Shown: positions 33,270 through 43,629 of the stretch, one piece after another
How positions within the stretch are numbered: the stretch's first letter is position 1
How the letters are laid out: each line of letters begins with the position of its first letter
Assembly (NCBI GenBank): GCA_036346405.1
Contig: CM070548.1
Coordinates: 60,324,611-60,388,610 of the forward strand
Length of the DNA stretch: 64,000 nucleotides
Reading direction: 5' to 3'
DNA from: Phyllostachys edulis
Taxonomy: Eukaryota > Streptophyta > Magnoliopsida > Poales > Poaceae
Program-made: the position numbers and the translations under genes
Notes under the pieces: generated by a model
The model's input: the letters and a program-made list of their open reading frames with translations, nothing else
Databases searched by the model: none
What the model was told of the DNA's origin: nothing

Positions 33270-34344
33270 CACACATTTCGTATTGAAAACCCTGGAAATA
33301 AATAAAAGGGTGACTTCGAAAGCGTATTTTCTGAGGCTTAATTACGCTTTCCAACAAAGAAAGTGTATTTTTCTCTGAACTAAAGGTGGCTTTTTTTTTA
33401 CATTTTTCTGGATTTTATTAACTTACATGTGAGCCCTACTTGTCAATGACTCATTTTTTATTTCATGATTTTATTTATAAAATCTATGGCGGTCCCACAT
33501 GTCATAGACTCGTTAGTTTATTAACTAAATGATTAAAAAAAGGTAGGATTTGAAGCTCAAATTGGACTTAGGGTGACATCGTATTGCTAATAGTCATGGC
33601 TCGGAGCCCTAAGGTCGCCTGAGACGAACCGATGGTAATGTCTTGTGGCGGCACCATGGGCTTTACTAGCGATACAGGTGTAAACGCTTGAAACTACTCA
33701 AATTAAAGGATGCTAATGCTCCAGTAGCTCACCTTGATCACGAGGAAGGTGTCAATGAAGTCAGGGAAGGTCCAAGACGGCTGGTCGTCGATCGGTGAAC
33801 AGAGGCGACGACAGCAAGCTCCTCGACGACAATAGCTGAAATGGACCACACGAGCAGGCTCAGTGAGGTGAGGCGGTACTCAAACCGGGTACGGAGTGAT
33901 GATGGACTCACCGAGCTTGGAGATCTCCCGCGGTTACCGTAGCGCCAGAGATGGAGATCAAGAAGACTCTGTTGGGGACCTATATACACTGCACCGTCTA
34001 TGAAGTCATTATCATGGGCGGTTTTCAACAAAAACGTCGTGATATGTAGTAATATCACGAGCGGTTTTTGTTGAAAATGTCGTGAAGTATCCTGAGCAGT
34101 TACGACCAAAAGCGATGCGTGATATTACCAATATCACGCATCGCTTTTGGTCGAACCGTCTGTGATACTACGACGATTTTAAACATTCACCGTCTGTGAT
34201 ATGACCTTTTCACAAACGGTTTTTAGCGTGGAAAATAACACAGACGATCGGTAAACAAAAACCATCTGAGATTGTGTTTAATACAGACGGTTTCGATGAA
34301 CCATCTGTGATCAGACGTCCAGTATTAACATTTTTATAGTAGTG

Positions 34345-35159
34345 GTAGAGAGAGATTCCCTATCATATATAAATCACTATAATAAGCTTAAAATGATGAT
34401 ATATCCATGATTTAACAGTTGATGCAAGAGATAGGCCTCATTTGACGTATGTCGTAAACGAACAATATTTAAGTGCCATGAACCAATCTGCAAAAAAAAA
34501 GTGCCATGAACCTCGACCTCCTACACGCAAAACTAAAAAATGAACTTGCACTAATAACTCCACAGCAAAGATATAATAAAGTAATAAACTTAATTTAATT
34601 AACTTAGCATGGTTAACTTGATGTTCAAATTCAATCTTTACAAAAAAAAAAAATTAGGGGCTAGCATGCGAGCATAACCAATAACCCACATACAAAATTG
34701 AGATATGTTTGGAAAGAAACATTAAAAATAGGAACGAAAACCCTGACACACATTTCTCATCGATGGTGTTGCATGTATAGCCATTTATCGTTTGGCTGGT
34801 TAAGCAATTGGGATGGTCTCAAGACATTATCCTTTGTGTAGAAGGGAAAAGGCAAACAAAATACACTGCAGTTGCTTTGCCTGGTTAGCATTGTGCATTG
34901 GACTGATTTCTACTTATGCGCAAGTTTGGCTATAAGCACATATATACGGTTGTAGTAAAATGAGTACCTGGAAGCTGACTTGCGGCCAGTTCGTCCGGCA
35001 TGCGGGTGTGCATCTGACCCACTGGGGTTTAAGTCTTAGATTATGCACTAGTGTTCACCGATTTTATGAATACACACACGCGTGTGCGTTCAGTGAAAAG
35101 GCACGTGCCTGCGCTCTGTGAGGCCTTAGGTGCCTCCGATAAATTTCTGGCATTTGTAA
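34345..35159. other. Non-coding stretch
   Basis: AT-rich DNA with no gene or repeat boundary that I can support. Confidence 0.45.
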
Positions 35160-35572
35160 GGGATGCGTATGCTTATATATGCGTGAGTAGTGCTAGTGTG
35201 GTGTGTATTGAGTGCATATGTTTGCCTTGTACTCTAAAAAAAAGTAACTTAGAGCACCTATACTTCTGTTTACGGTCCTCTACCATGACGTTATTATCAC
35301 CACGTAAATTCCTAGCGTGTGTAGAGGACGCACACATATGTGTATGCTTGTAGTGTGAATATAGTGTGTTGAGTGTGTGCGTCTGTCTTGTACTCTCTAA
35401 AAAAAGTAACCTAGAGTACCTGCTTTTGTTTACGGTCCTACGTTATTGCTGGTACGTACATGTGATTAGAGTAAACTAGTGCATGTAGGGTTAATTTCCA
35501 AACATCCAACTCCCTTCTGTGCGAAGAGATGCTCTAATCGTCCTGACGCGCACTAGTACCTACTTCTATTTA

Positions 35573-36448
35573 GGTAAAATTGGCTACAGGACATCACCAT
35601 TTTGTGTAATTACTATAGGACACCTAAATTTTATGTCTTTGCCAGAACACACTGCTAAAATATGCATTTTACTGTAGGACACTGATGCTATAATAATAAT
35701 AATATTTGTTGTTTCGGAGAGGAAATAGTTCAAAATGATCTTCATGCCCTTATCCTCTTCTTCTTTCTCCCGGTTCCTTCTCCATGTCCGACTGGGCCGT
35801 TCGTCTCAGTTCACGTTGTCGTGTCTGCGCCACCTCGACCACACACGCCGATCCGCCACTATGATGCTCCTCCTACCTCTTTGTTCACGTCACCACGACC
35901 TCCTCATCCTCCTGAACCTCATCGTCACCTCGTCCAAGCCCCTCTGTCGCCAGAGCACGCCATCACCGACCGCCACCATCCTGCCAAGGTCATCGTCGTG
36001 GACAGCCTTGGCAGCATCTCCTCTGCCGCCGTGGACCATGAAAATGGACTCCCTGTGAGGGAGCCGCGCGAAGAAGATGCAGACGACGAGCGAGATTGTG
36101 CAACGACGGCTGGCCAATCCAAGGCGCAACCGATGGTGAGGGAGCCGATGAGTGCACAGACGTTGAGGATGCCAACGAGGAGCTGCATCGGCATGCACAG
36201 GAGGGAGCTCACCGATGAGGGAGTTGTGCTCGACGGTAATGGCGGCAGCGGTGGGCTCCACCTACTGACAGGGGAAATAGTCTTTTCATCCACCCTTTGT
36301 CCTTTCCAAGCTGGATATAGTATTCTAATGAGTGAAGTGTGCTACAGATAAGAGCCACATTTTAGTAGTGTGTTCTAGCAAAGACACGAAATTTGGGTGT
36401 CCTACAGCCAATGACACAAAATTGTGATGTCATGTAGCCAATTTTATT
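35573..36448. mobile_element. Pack-MULE, 876 bp, with captured transporter fragment
   Basis: Long terminal inverted repeats begin TAAAATTGGCTACA at both ends and stay similar for about 90 bp (CACTGCTAAAAT versus CACTACTAAAAT inward). A perfect 9-bp target duplication TTCTATTTA lies at 35564-35572 and 36449-36457, the size expected for Mutator-like elements. No transposase is present. The GC-rich interior looks like plant exon sequence. Confidence 0.9.
36060..36200 (-). pseudogene. Captured polyol/monosaccharide transporter fragment in the Pack-MULE
   Basis: On the minus strand, QLLVGILNVCALIGSLTIG and then, after a frameshift, SRRCTISLVVCIFFA resemble the region of MFS polyol transporters where a membrane helix is followed by a DW-GRR loop and the next helix. 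Only about 45 residues are clear. The rest of the MULE interior (35740-36290) gives Pro/Ser-rich ORFs on both strands that I cannot assign. Confidence 0.5.
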
Positions 36449-36479
36449 TTCTATTTACGGTCCTCTACCATGACGTTAT

Positions 36480-36758
36480 TGTTGAAGTATAGGTGAATTG
36501 TCTGCCTTTCCTCATCAGCTTAAGTTTCTAGGTGAATTGGTTGGTGCATGCAACTCAATATGGTATCAAAGCCAAGTAGTCTTGAGTTCAAAACCCGGCT
36601 GGTGCAATTAAGAAAATAATTGCTGCCTATTTCTATTCCACGTCTTAGGCCTGAGGGAGCCTACACATGAGGGGGAGTGCTGAAGTATAAGTGAATTGCT
36701 TGTCTTTCATCATTAGCTTAAACTTTTGGGTGAATTGGCTAGTGTATGCAACTCAATA
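36480..36758 (+). mobile_element. TRIM retrotransposon, 279 bp with 81-bp LTRs
   Basis: Terminal direct repeats are 36480-36560 and 36678-36758 (TGTTGAAGTATAGGTGAATT and TGCTGAAGTATAAGTGAATT; both end GCAACTCAATA). PBS TGGTATCAAAGCC starts at 36561, one mismatch from initiator tRNA-Met. The purine tract GAGGGGGAG directly precedes the second LTR. The 5-bp target duplication GTTAT lies at 36475-36479 and 36759-36763. Nothing is encoded. Confidence 0.95.
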
Positions 36759-36875
36759 GTTATTACTAGTACGTACATGTGATTAGAGTATACTAGTGCA
36801 TACAGGGTTAATTTCTGAATATCGAACTCTCTTCTGTGCGAAGAGATGCTCTAATCGTCCTGACGTGCGCTAGTA

Positions 36876-37465
36876 ACTCCATGACTATTCTTTATCAAAC
36901 AAAACTTTCAACTTGATCACCGCACATTGAGATATAAAACCCGCCAAAAGATGTTATCAAAGGATGATGAAGAGTTACAAAGATAGAGCTACTAGTTCTT
37001 TTCTTTTATCAATCCAATCTAGATTTTTCATGTGCATTTGCAAAGTGTTGAATATGATAACTCATATTGTATTTCTTTAGGACTTGGAGAGGTATGCTAC
37101 AAGAAAACCTAGATGAATCATAATAGGATTAGAACTCATAGCTCTATTTATAGTAGAATTCCTACTTCACTTTGGAAGAGGACGAGGGGGGCTATATAAA
37201 CCCACAAGGGGTGCCCATAGGAACCCAAAAAGCAAGCCAAGCAAGATGAACTCATCCAAAGCAGAGGGCACGAGAGGATTAGAAGTTAGGTTATTATTTA
37301 GTACTAGATTCTTATACAGCGCAAGGATCTGATGGTCCTAAAAGGTTCGAGAGGGTTGTGACAGAGCAACAATCATTTGTACTCTTTTGATGCTGTACTT
37401 AAAGAATTTGTGGTCGACTTCGCCAAAACTTTCTCTCTTGTCGTGGTTGTTTCGTTGCCGTTATT
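36876..37465 (+). repeat. LTR-like fragment
   Basis: From about 37047 (TGTTGAATATGATAACTC) the sequence looks like an LTR, with a TATA box GCTATATAAACCC at 37190 and a leader-like region. No matching second end, PBS or target duplication was found. It is cut by the CACTA fragment at about 37466. Confidence 0.35.
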
Positions 37466-39144
37466 TTGATTTAGCGACCGTCTATGTTACTTTCTGCGTT
37501 AAAAAACGTCTGTGAAGTAACATCACAGACGGATCATTTTGAAAACCGTCTGTGATACTTCACAGATGGTTTTTAAAATGAACCGTCTGTGACTTCCCAT
37601 CCTCTTCACAGACGGTTTGTATTAAAACCGTCTATGATTATCTCATTTATTGCAGACCCGACCCTTACAGATAAATCTGTCTTAAATCCCTGCTCTGTTC
37701 TAATTACTACTGCTGGAGGTGGGGCTTTGAGGTGATTTGGTGAAAGGAAACCGCAGATTTGGTAATTTGTTCTTGACTATCGATGGTTAGTACGTAATTA
37801 ATTTGTTCCTTGCATTATATTCTAGATCTAGCTTGGTAAAGAGAGAATTGAAGATGGTTTAGATCTAGCTTTTTGTGTTGTTGTGCAAGTGTTGGTTTCT
37901 TGCCATCTGAAATTGGGTATAGGCTATCTATAATGTGTTTGTGATGAACAACCTGACCCTAGGGTGCATTGGTGTTTTTTCAGTTCATTAGAAATACATA
38001 TTTCAAATGACATATCAAAAGTTGCATCTATAGTATACTAATTAATTAATTCAATATTTAACACCAAATTGTTATATACATCACGTAGATGGACCAAAGA
38101 TGGATGTACGCTGGCAACCGTGTGAGTGAAGAGTACATTAAAGACGTGTATGCTTTTACAAGAGCTGCCGAGGAGGATATGTTGAATAAGGGGGTGGAAT
38201 ATATGTATTGTCCATGCATTGACTGCGAGAATTTGAAGATGTTTAAGAACCGAGTGTAGATCGAAGCACACTTGATTCGAACGGGTTTCAAAAAGGGCTA
38301 TACACGTTGGACCAGTCATGATGAAGAGCAGATTATACAGAAAGGTAGTAATAACAACATCGCCGACGAAGTCAACGATATGCCGCCCGATGATGTCGAT
38401 TGTGGTTCGATTCGGATGGGCTGCACAATGACAATCTAAATCAAATGCTTCACGATGCAGAAGGGAACTGTGATGAGAGGGAGTATGTTAAATTCCAGAG
38501 CTTGATGGAGGACTCGGAGAAACCTTTGTTCCCGGGTTGCAAGCTGGAATACACAAGGTTGTCATCCGTACTTGAACTGCTGAAATTGAAGGCAAGCAAC
38601 AGTTGGTCCGGCAAGAGTTTCACAACGTTGTTAGGTCTCTTAGTGGACATGCTTCCAGACAGAAACGAGTTGCCCAAAACCACCTACAAAGCTAAGAAGG
38701 TTCTTTGTCCATTGGGAATAAAAGTAGAAAGAATACATGCATGTCCGAACGACTGTATCCTCTACCGTAACGAGTATGCAAACATGCATGTATGTCCGGT
38801 GTGCAACGCATCCTGATACAAGCGTAAGAATTAATCATATGACGGCGAGAGAATCGAGGTGAAGAAAGGACCTCCTGCTAAGGTGGCACGGTATCTTCCT
38901 GTAATTCCCCGTTTGAAGTGGTTTTTTGCGAACCCAAAGCATGCAAAATTGCTGCATTGGCACTGGAGGAGTGTAAGAATGATGAAAAGCTAAGACACCC
39001 TGCTGATTCTGCCTAGTGGAGAAACATCGATAGGAGGTTTATAGACTTCGATGCGGAACCGAGGAATATAAGGTTTGGATTGAGTACAGATGGAATGAAT
39101 CATTTTGGTAACATGAGCAGCCGGCATAGCACTTGGTCCGTGAC
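37466..39144 (+). mobile_element. Truncated CACTA element, second copy
   Basis: Subterminal repeats (ACCGTCTGTGA and inverse, 37471-37640) lead into a plus-strand transposase remnant. It shows close similarity to the reverse complement of 32230-33300 and stops abruptly at about 39144 (after GCACTTGGTCCGTGAC). No CACTA terminus is present at either side, so both ends are lost. Confidence 0.8.
38089..39144 (+). pseudogene. TNP2-type CACTA transposase fragment
   Basis: It starts MDQRWMYAGNRVSEEYIKDV at 38089, then VEYMYCPCIDCENLKMFK, and PLFPGCKLEYTRLSSVLELL (about 38525-38585), to CPVCNAS. Stops occur in KNRV-stop-IEAH, after NAS, after YKRKN, and as a TAG before WRN (about 39015). The last two are shared with the CACTA copy at 28975-34344. 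The 3' two thirds of the gene are absent. Confidence 0.85.
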
Positions 39145-39417
39145 TTGGTTTTCTCGAACAGACAAATTAAAGAATCTCAATCGACTATCATTGACATGTT
39201 CTGTTGGAGTGGTTCCCGAAGAGGTGGTAACTGTTGGGTTGACACGTCTTTAACTCAAGTGTGCGGTTATAAGAACTTACCCTAGGTGTGATTCTAGGGT
39301 TCTTACTTTTCTCCAATCACGCCAACTGTTCATCAAGCTCTTGCATTCTCCGTCACCAACCAAGCCGTACACCCTCTAGAAACATTCTCAAATCCAAATC
39401 TCCCTCTCTTGAGAAAG
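39145..39417 (+). other. Leader of the accessory gene of Tat-type copy 2; junction zone
   Basis: After the CACTA breakpoint comes about 270 bp with a C/T-rich leader (CTCCGTCACCAACCAAGCCG ...) before ATG 39418. The LTR expected on this side of the element is not here. Confidence 0.5.
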
Positions 39418-39837
39418 ATGGCCAGAACTGCTTCCCAATGGGCATAATCGAAGATGGATGCAACCAAGATGAAGGCTTTGGTCGCCGCCGAGAAAATCCC
39501 AAATAAAGAGTTTGTAAAGTGGATTGAGGCTGCTAGGCAATATTGGCCGTTGGGGGAGATTGGGCAGATTCTCGTCTTCCAAGCGTACTATGAGTGTGGC
39601 CTTCGATTCCCTGCTCATCCTTTCCTCACACTCGTACTCGAACACTTTGGGGTGGAATTGATCTCTCACAAGCGGGAATTGATGCTCGAGTCAAGCTTGT
39701 TTGTGAGAAATCCCCGCCACCCAATGTGGTGGCTCCTTAAATCCTCACGGTCTTGTCCGCAGAGGATAAGATGGAATGCCTAAAGGTAATCAAATATCGA
39801 TTTCATCTTTTGGATCTCATAGTCATAGAAATTCTTA

Positions 39838-40016
39838 TGGCCGTGGGATTGTCGTAGAAAAACTTACGACTAGGCACTGGTTGTAGAAGAACTTACGACC
39901 ATGGGATTATCGTAGAAAAACTTACGACTATGTACTGGTCGTAGAACTTACGGCCAATGGGATTGTCGTAGAAAAACTTACGACTAGATACTGGTCATAG
40001 AAGAACTTACAACCAA
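39838..40016. repeat. Palindromic minisatellite in intron 1 of the accessory gene, copy 2
   Basis: About six units alternate between GTCGTAGAAAAACTTACGAC and GGT.GTAGAAGAACTTACGACC, spaced about 29 bp. Confidence 0.85.
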
Positions 40017-41461
40017 TTAGTAATATTTCTTTTTCTGATTCCTAGAGAAATTAGGCGTGGAAGATCGTCAAGATGATGAAGAAGTCGAATTGATGGTCAT
40101 TGGCACGGAGGCGGAGCAAGTTAAGGCTCTTCTGGTCAAAAAGCGTCGACTTATCAAGACTATTGACCAAAAAGGGGCAAGCTCGAGTTCAGCTGCTTCA
40201 ATCCGGCCTTTTGAGAAATTCGCTGCAGATATGGCTATTGCAGAAAAAGTCAGGGTGGTCTAAGCAACCAAAACTTTTAAACACAAAACTCCCAAGACCA
40301 AGGTACCATTCTACTACGACAATAAGCAACTAGAAAAGGAGATCTAGAAAAGTTTTATGTCTTTTGTGAAGGAAACCACTACGCTGGCAGGGCCTATGGT
40401 CGAGGAAAGTGTTGCTCTTGGGGTGGTCGAGACAAGTCTCGGATATCCGAAGAGTCAAAAGGCCCAAGGAGTGACAATTCTCGTTCAAGACCCACGACCA
40501 GACGTGATCATGGCTGACCCCATTCCTCAACTCAAATTTCGACCAGACGTGGTTGAAGAGAAGAAGTCGAAGAAATTGTCTTTAGGGAAGGTTTTTTCCG
40601 GATTCAAGATCAAATCCAGGAACGAAGGTATGTAAAAAGATAAAAGTGTAAGAATAGCATTTACCTTTTGCTTTATACCATTTGACGTGTTTTCCTTTTT
40701 GTAATCTTAGCCGGACTCCTCCAGCCCTCAAGGAAGTTCCTGTCGAGGAACCCACTGCTATTTCTCTAATAGTCGGAGGAATGATAGTGGCGGTAGTCGA
40801 AGGGTCATCCACCGTCCATGTGCTGGAAGAATTCATTGCTGCCAATAGGACTACAACCACGGGAGTGGTCGTGGAGGCAAAGGCAAAAATGGTGCACGAT
40901 GCAGTAGAGGCATCTGGCCAAGGTGGCGGATCGTCTAACCACTGCGCCGGGAAGGAAGTCGCCGTAGACATTCCTCCCGGTCCCAAAGGAGAAGCTGCCG
41001 TCACCGAATTAGAAGAAGAAGAATACATCAACTTCTTTTTTGAGTTCTTCGGCCCAGCTTCCGTCGTAGGGTCTTCTGCTTTCAAGTCTCGTAATCGAGT
41101 TCCCCACCCCAAGGACATTCATAACAGGGGGAATGTTTTCGATGACGAGCATCTCGAAAAGATGTGGTGGAACCGAGTTCAAGAGATTGATAAACTGAAG
41201 AACCCTACAAGAGTATTCTCTTCGTTTGCTCGAACAAGCATTAACGTAAGTACCTATCGCACAATATTTACATATGTGTCTTTTCTCACTTCTCACTGTC
41301 TTTCTTTATGCAGAAAGCTTTGGAACAAATTGTCACTGTTGCTGAATACAACCGACAACTTGTTCAGCTACGACGGGTGAAAGCGATACTCTGCGAGCAG
41401 GCAGAGAGATGGTAAGTTACTGTTACTCGTAATCGTTTATGTTTTGACCACTTGCACAGTG

Positions 41462-41702
41462 CTTATGAGGATTGTCGTAGAAAAACTTATGACTAGGTAT
41501 TGGTCGTAGAAGGACTTATGACCAGAGGATTATTGTAGAAAAACTTATGACTAGGTACTGGTCGTAGAAGGACTTACGACTAGAGAATTGTCATAGAAAA
41601 ACTTACGACTAGGTACTGGTCGTAGAAGGACTTACGACCAGGGAAAGGTCATAGAAAAACTTACGACTAGGTACTGGTCGTAGAAGGATTTACGACCACT
41701 TG
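41462..41702. repeat. Palindromic minisatellite in intron 4 of the accessory gene, copy 2
   Basis: About eight units. Two variants alternate regularly (TAGAAGGACTTACGACCAG and TAGAAAAACTTACGACTAGG), giving a 58-bp higher-order period. The equivalent intron of copy 1 (1380-1635) holds a similar array. Confidence 0.9.
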
Positions 41703-42530
41703 TTCTATGCTCATGTCTACTCTTCACCTCTGTAGGTTCAAGAGCGACGAAAAGACCTGGCTGATTCGCTCGACTATGAGAAAGTCAAAACGAAAAAGCT
41801 AAAGGAAGAGAAGGAGGCCCTTCTGAAGAAGCTTCAAAAGACAAACTCTGCAATTCAAAAGCTGCAGGGACGAATAAACAGTAAGTTCTGAACTTAAGAC
41901 CGCTTATGATAATGACCTTCTTTTTTTCTAACTCTTATTCCTTTTAAGAAAAAGAGGTCGAAATGGGGAATCTCGAAATCAAGGACAAAGAAAAGACTTT
42001 GATTGTTCACGAGATTTCCCGTATCACCAAAAAAAAAGATCAGGAGAACAAGTCGTGGGAAGAGCAATATGCAAAGAGCACTTCTTCCCATGATGACAAA
42101 GTCAAGAAGCTGGGCTCTCGACTAGCAGGTAAGCAACTCTTTACCTGCGACTAGTTTGGTTTTTTAGTCCTTTAAGGATTATTTTGTCTGACTAGTCATA
42201 CTTTTTTCAGAGCAAGCAATCGAAATAAAACAACTCCGTGAGACTTCGACTCATAATCAGGAGGAGATGGAGTCGATGAAGATCCACCTTCAAGACAACA
42301 TTTCTCTCTTGAACAATGTACTTAGTGGGCTACGTGCTGAGGAGGTCACTCCTCGTGGAGGCACGATGATTTCCCACACAAATACTATTTGAGAACAAGT
42401 TAGGATTTTGCAAGAGTTGGTGACCACTTTGAAGATCAACCAAGCTGATTCGATAAAAGAGGCGGTCGAAGGCGTAGTAAGTTTTATTTTGACGAAACTC
42501 AAAGCTCATGACCCCAATCTTAATCTCTGA

Positions 42531-43560
42531 CCAATCGAAGCGTTTATTGAATGATCTCGAAGCGAAGCGGGCGATTGATTGAAGATATCTGATCGATCGA
42601 CAAGAAGGTCACGGAGGAGATGCAAATAGGATCTCCCTCGTTAGAGTAGTTTGCAGTAGGGAGCTTGTAGAGATAAGCTTTTTGAGTATGAATATATGAA
42701 TCCACCTTTTCCTACAAATCATCTTGTCGAGCAGTTAGTAACTAATAAGATAATGAATGGAAAAAGAAATTATGACTAAGAATTGAAGTCATATTAATAA
42801 CTTTATCCTAGCCCCCAACTATTTGTTTAGTTTATTTAGATAAACTAGGTAAATAGTCTGAAAAGGGTTTTCTTAAAAAAGAGAGAGGTTTGGCTAACTT
42901 ATAGTTTTCGTTCACGATTATCATGCACTAGTCGAAATAGTAGGAATGAGTCGACACTAAAAAGTTTCTTCTAGTGGGCAGGACCACGTGCAGAAAGGAA
43001 AGGCTTTGACTAGGTGATGTTTCCCTCTCCGACCAGGTTAATAAAATCAAGAGCAGAAACTTGAGTTAGACAAACGTCTAGAGTACCTTTAAAATTCATT
43101 CAACCTATTCTAGTGCACTCGGTAGGTTTGCTCTAGTAGCAAGAGTTGAAAACAGGACGACGCTAGGAAGTTCCTTCTAGTGGGCAGGACCACGTGCAGA
43201 GAGAAAAGATTTCGACTAGGTGTTGTGTCTTTCTCTGACCAGTTGGAACGAACTGAGTTTACCAAAAGTAGTCGAACAAATTACAAAAGTGTACTCTGGT
43301 TAGAGTATTTTTCAAAATGAAAGAAGAAATAAACTGAGGTGATAAGAGTTGGCTTGAAAATATTTCGACCACATTTTTTGAACCTGAGCTCTTTGTGTTG
43401 GCAGTAAAAGTGAGGAACGAGTCGACACTAGGAAGTTCCTTCTAGTTGGTAGGACCACATACAGAGAAGAAATACTTTGACTAGGTGATGTTACCATCCT
43501 TTCGACCAGTGTAAAGAAAGACTGGGTACTGGTCGTAGAAGGACTTATGACCAGGAAATG
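42531..43560. repeat. Hairpin-rich spacer between convergent genes, copy 2
   Basis: It contains a long hairpin at 42818-42857, three copies of the 70-bp CTAGGAAGTTCCTTCTAG repeat (about 42952, 43160, 43423), and a single minisatellite unit at 43528-43553. The layout matches 2606-3700 of copy 1. Confidence 0.75.
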
Positions 43561-43629
43561 GTCAAAAAATTATCAAAGTGCTACTCAAAGTAAGACAATA
43601 AAGATAGAAAGAACCTGATACTTTATTGT

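Larger units (their letters stand above)
28975..34344 (-). mobile_element. CACTA (En/Spm) DNA transposon, 5.37 kb, defective
   Basis: The left end is CACTACTACGAAAAAG and the right end is the reverse complement of CACTACTATAAAAATG. Both are flanked by the 3-bp target duplication GTA (28972-28974, 34345-34347). The subterminal regions (29000-29190 and about 34010-34320) are packed with copies of ACCGTCTGTGA-like and GAGCGGTTTT motifs, the expected transposase binding sites. Coding remnants on the minus strand are a TNP2-type transposase and a Ulp1-like protease, both with stops. Confidence 0.95.
35160..36875. repeat. Degenerate tandem repeat (about 165 bp) interrupted by a MULE and a TRIM
   Basis: Blocks GTAACTTAGAGCACCTATAC and GTTTACGGTCCTCTACCATG recur at about 35245, 35408 and, split by the MULE, at 35556/36455. 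Block GTACGTACATGTGATTAGAG recurs at 35451 and 36770 and continues to TCCTGACGCGCACTAG in both. Removing the two inserted elements restores a simple tandem array. Confidence 0.65.
39418..42530 (+). pseudogene. Accessory (antisense) gene of Tat-type Ty3 element, copy 2
   Basis: Seven exons can be drawn: 39418-39785, 40046-40627, 40711-41245, 41314-41411, 41736-41880, 41949-42128, 42211-42530, all with GT-AG introns. Exon 1 has the plant "putative gypsy-type transposon" domain (Transposase_28 style): YECGLRFPAHPFLTLVLEHF then GVELISHKRELMLESSLFV. Middle exons are acidic and low-complexity. From exon 4 onward the product is a Lys/Glu-rich coiled coil (AEYNRQLVQLRR; LKEEKEALLKKLQKTNSAIQ; HDDKVKKLGSRLA) ending KLKAHDPNLNL. 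It is transcribed against gag-pol of the same element, so it needs its own promoter. Stops after MARTASQWA, in exon 2 (VRVV-stop) and in exon 7 show that this copy is not intact. Confidence 0.7.

Noticed and set aside
35735..36351. Plus-strand ORFs in the Pack-MULE as a real gene
   Set aside because: Low-complexity Pro/Ser-rich reading in shifted frames. The recognisable peptide is on the opposite strand.
36561..36677. tRNA-like segment (GAGTTCAAAACCCGGCT) inside the TRIM
   Set aside because: Resembles a T-arm only. No acceptor or anticodon stems fold around it. The neighbouring TGGTATCAAAGCC is a primer-binding site.
36480..36758. Cassandra-type TRIM carrying 5S rRNA sequence
   Set aside because: The 81-bp LTRs contain no 5S promoter boxes that I can see.
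41462..41702. Regularly spaced palindromic repeats resembling a CRISPR array
   Set aside because: The spacers are themselves repeated, the context is a plant retrotransposon intron, and no cas genes exist. It is a minisatellite.
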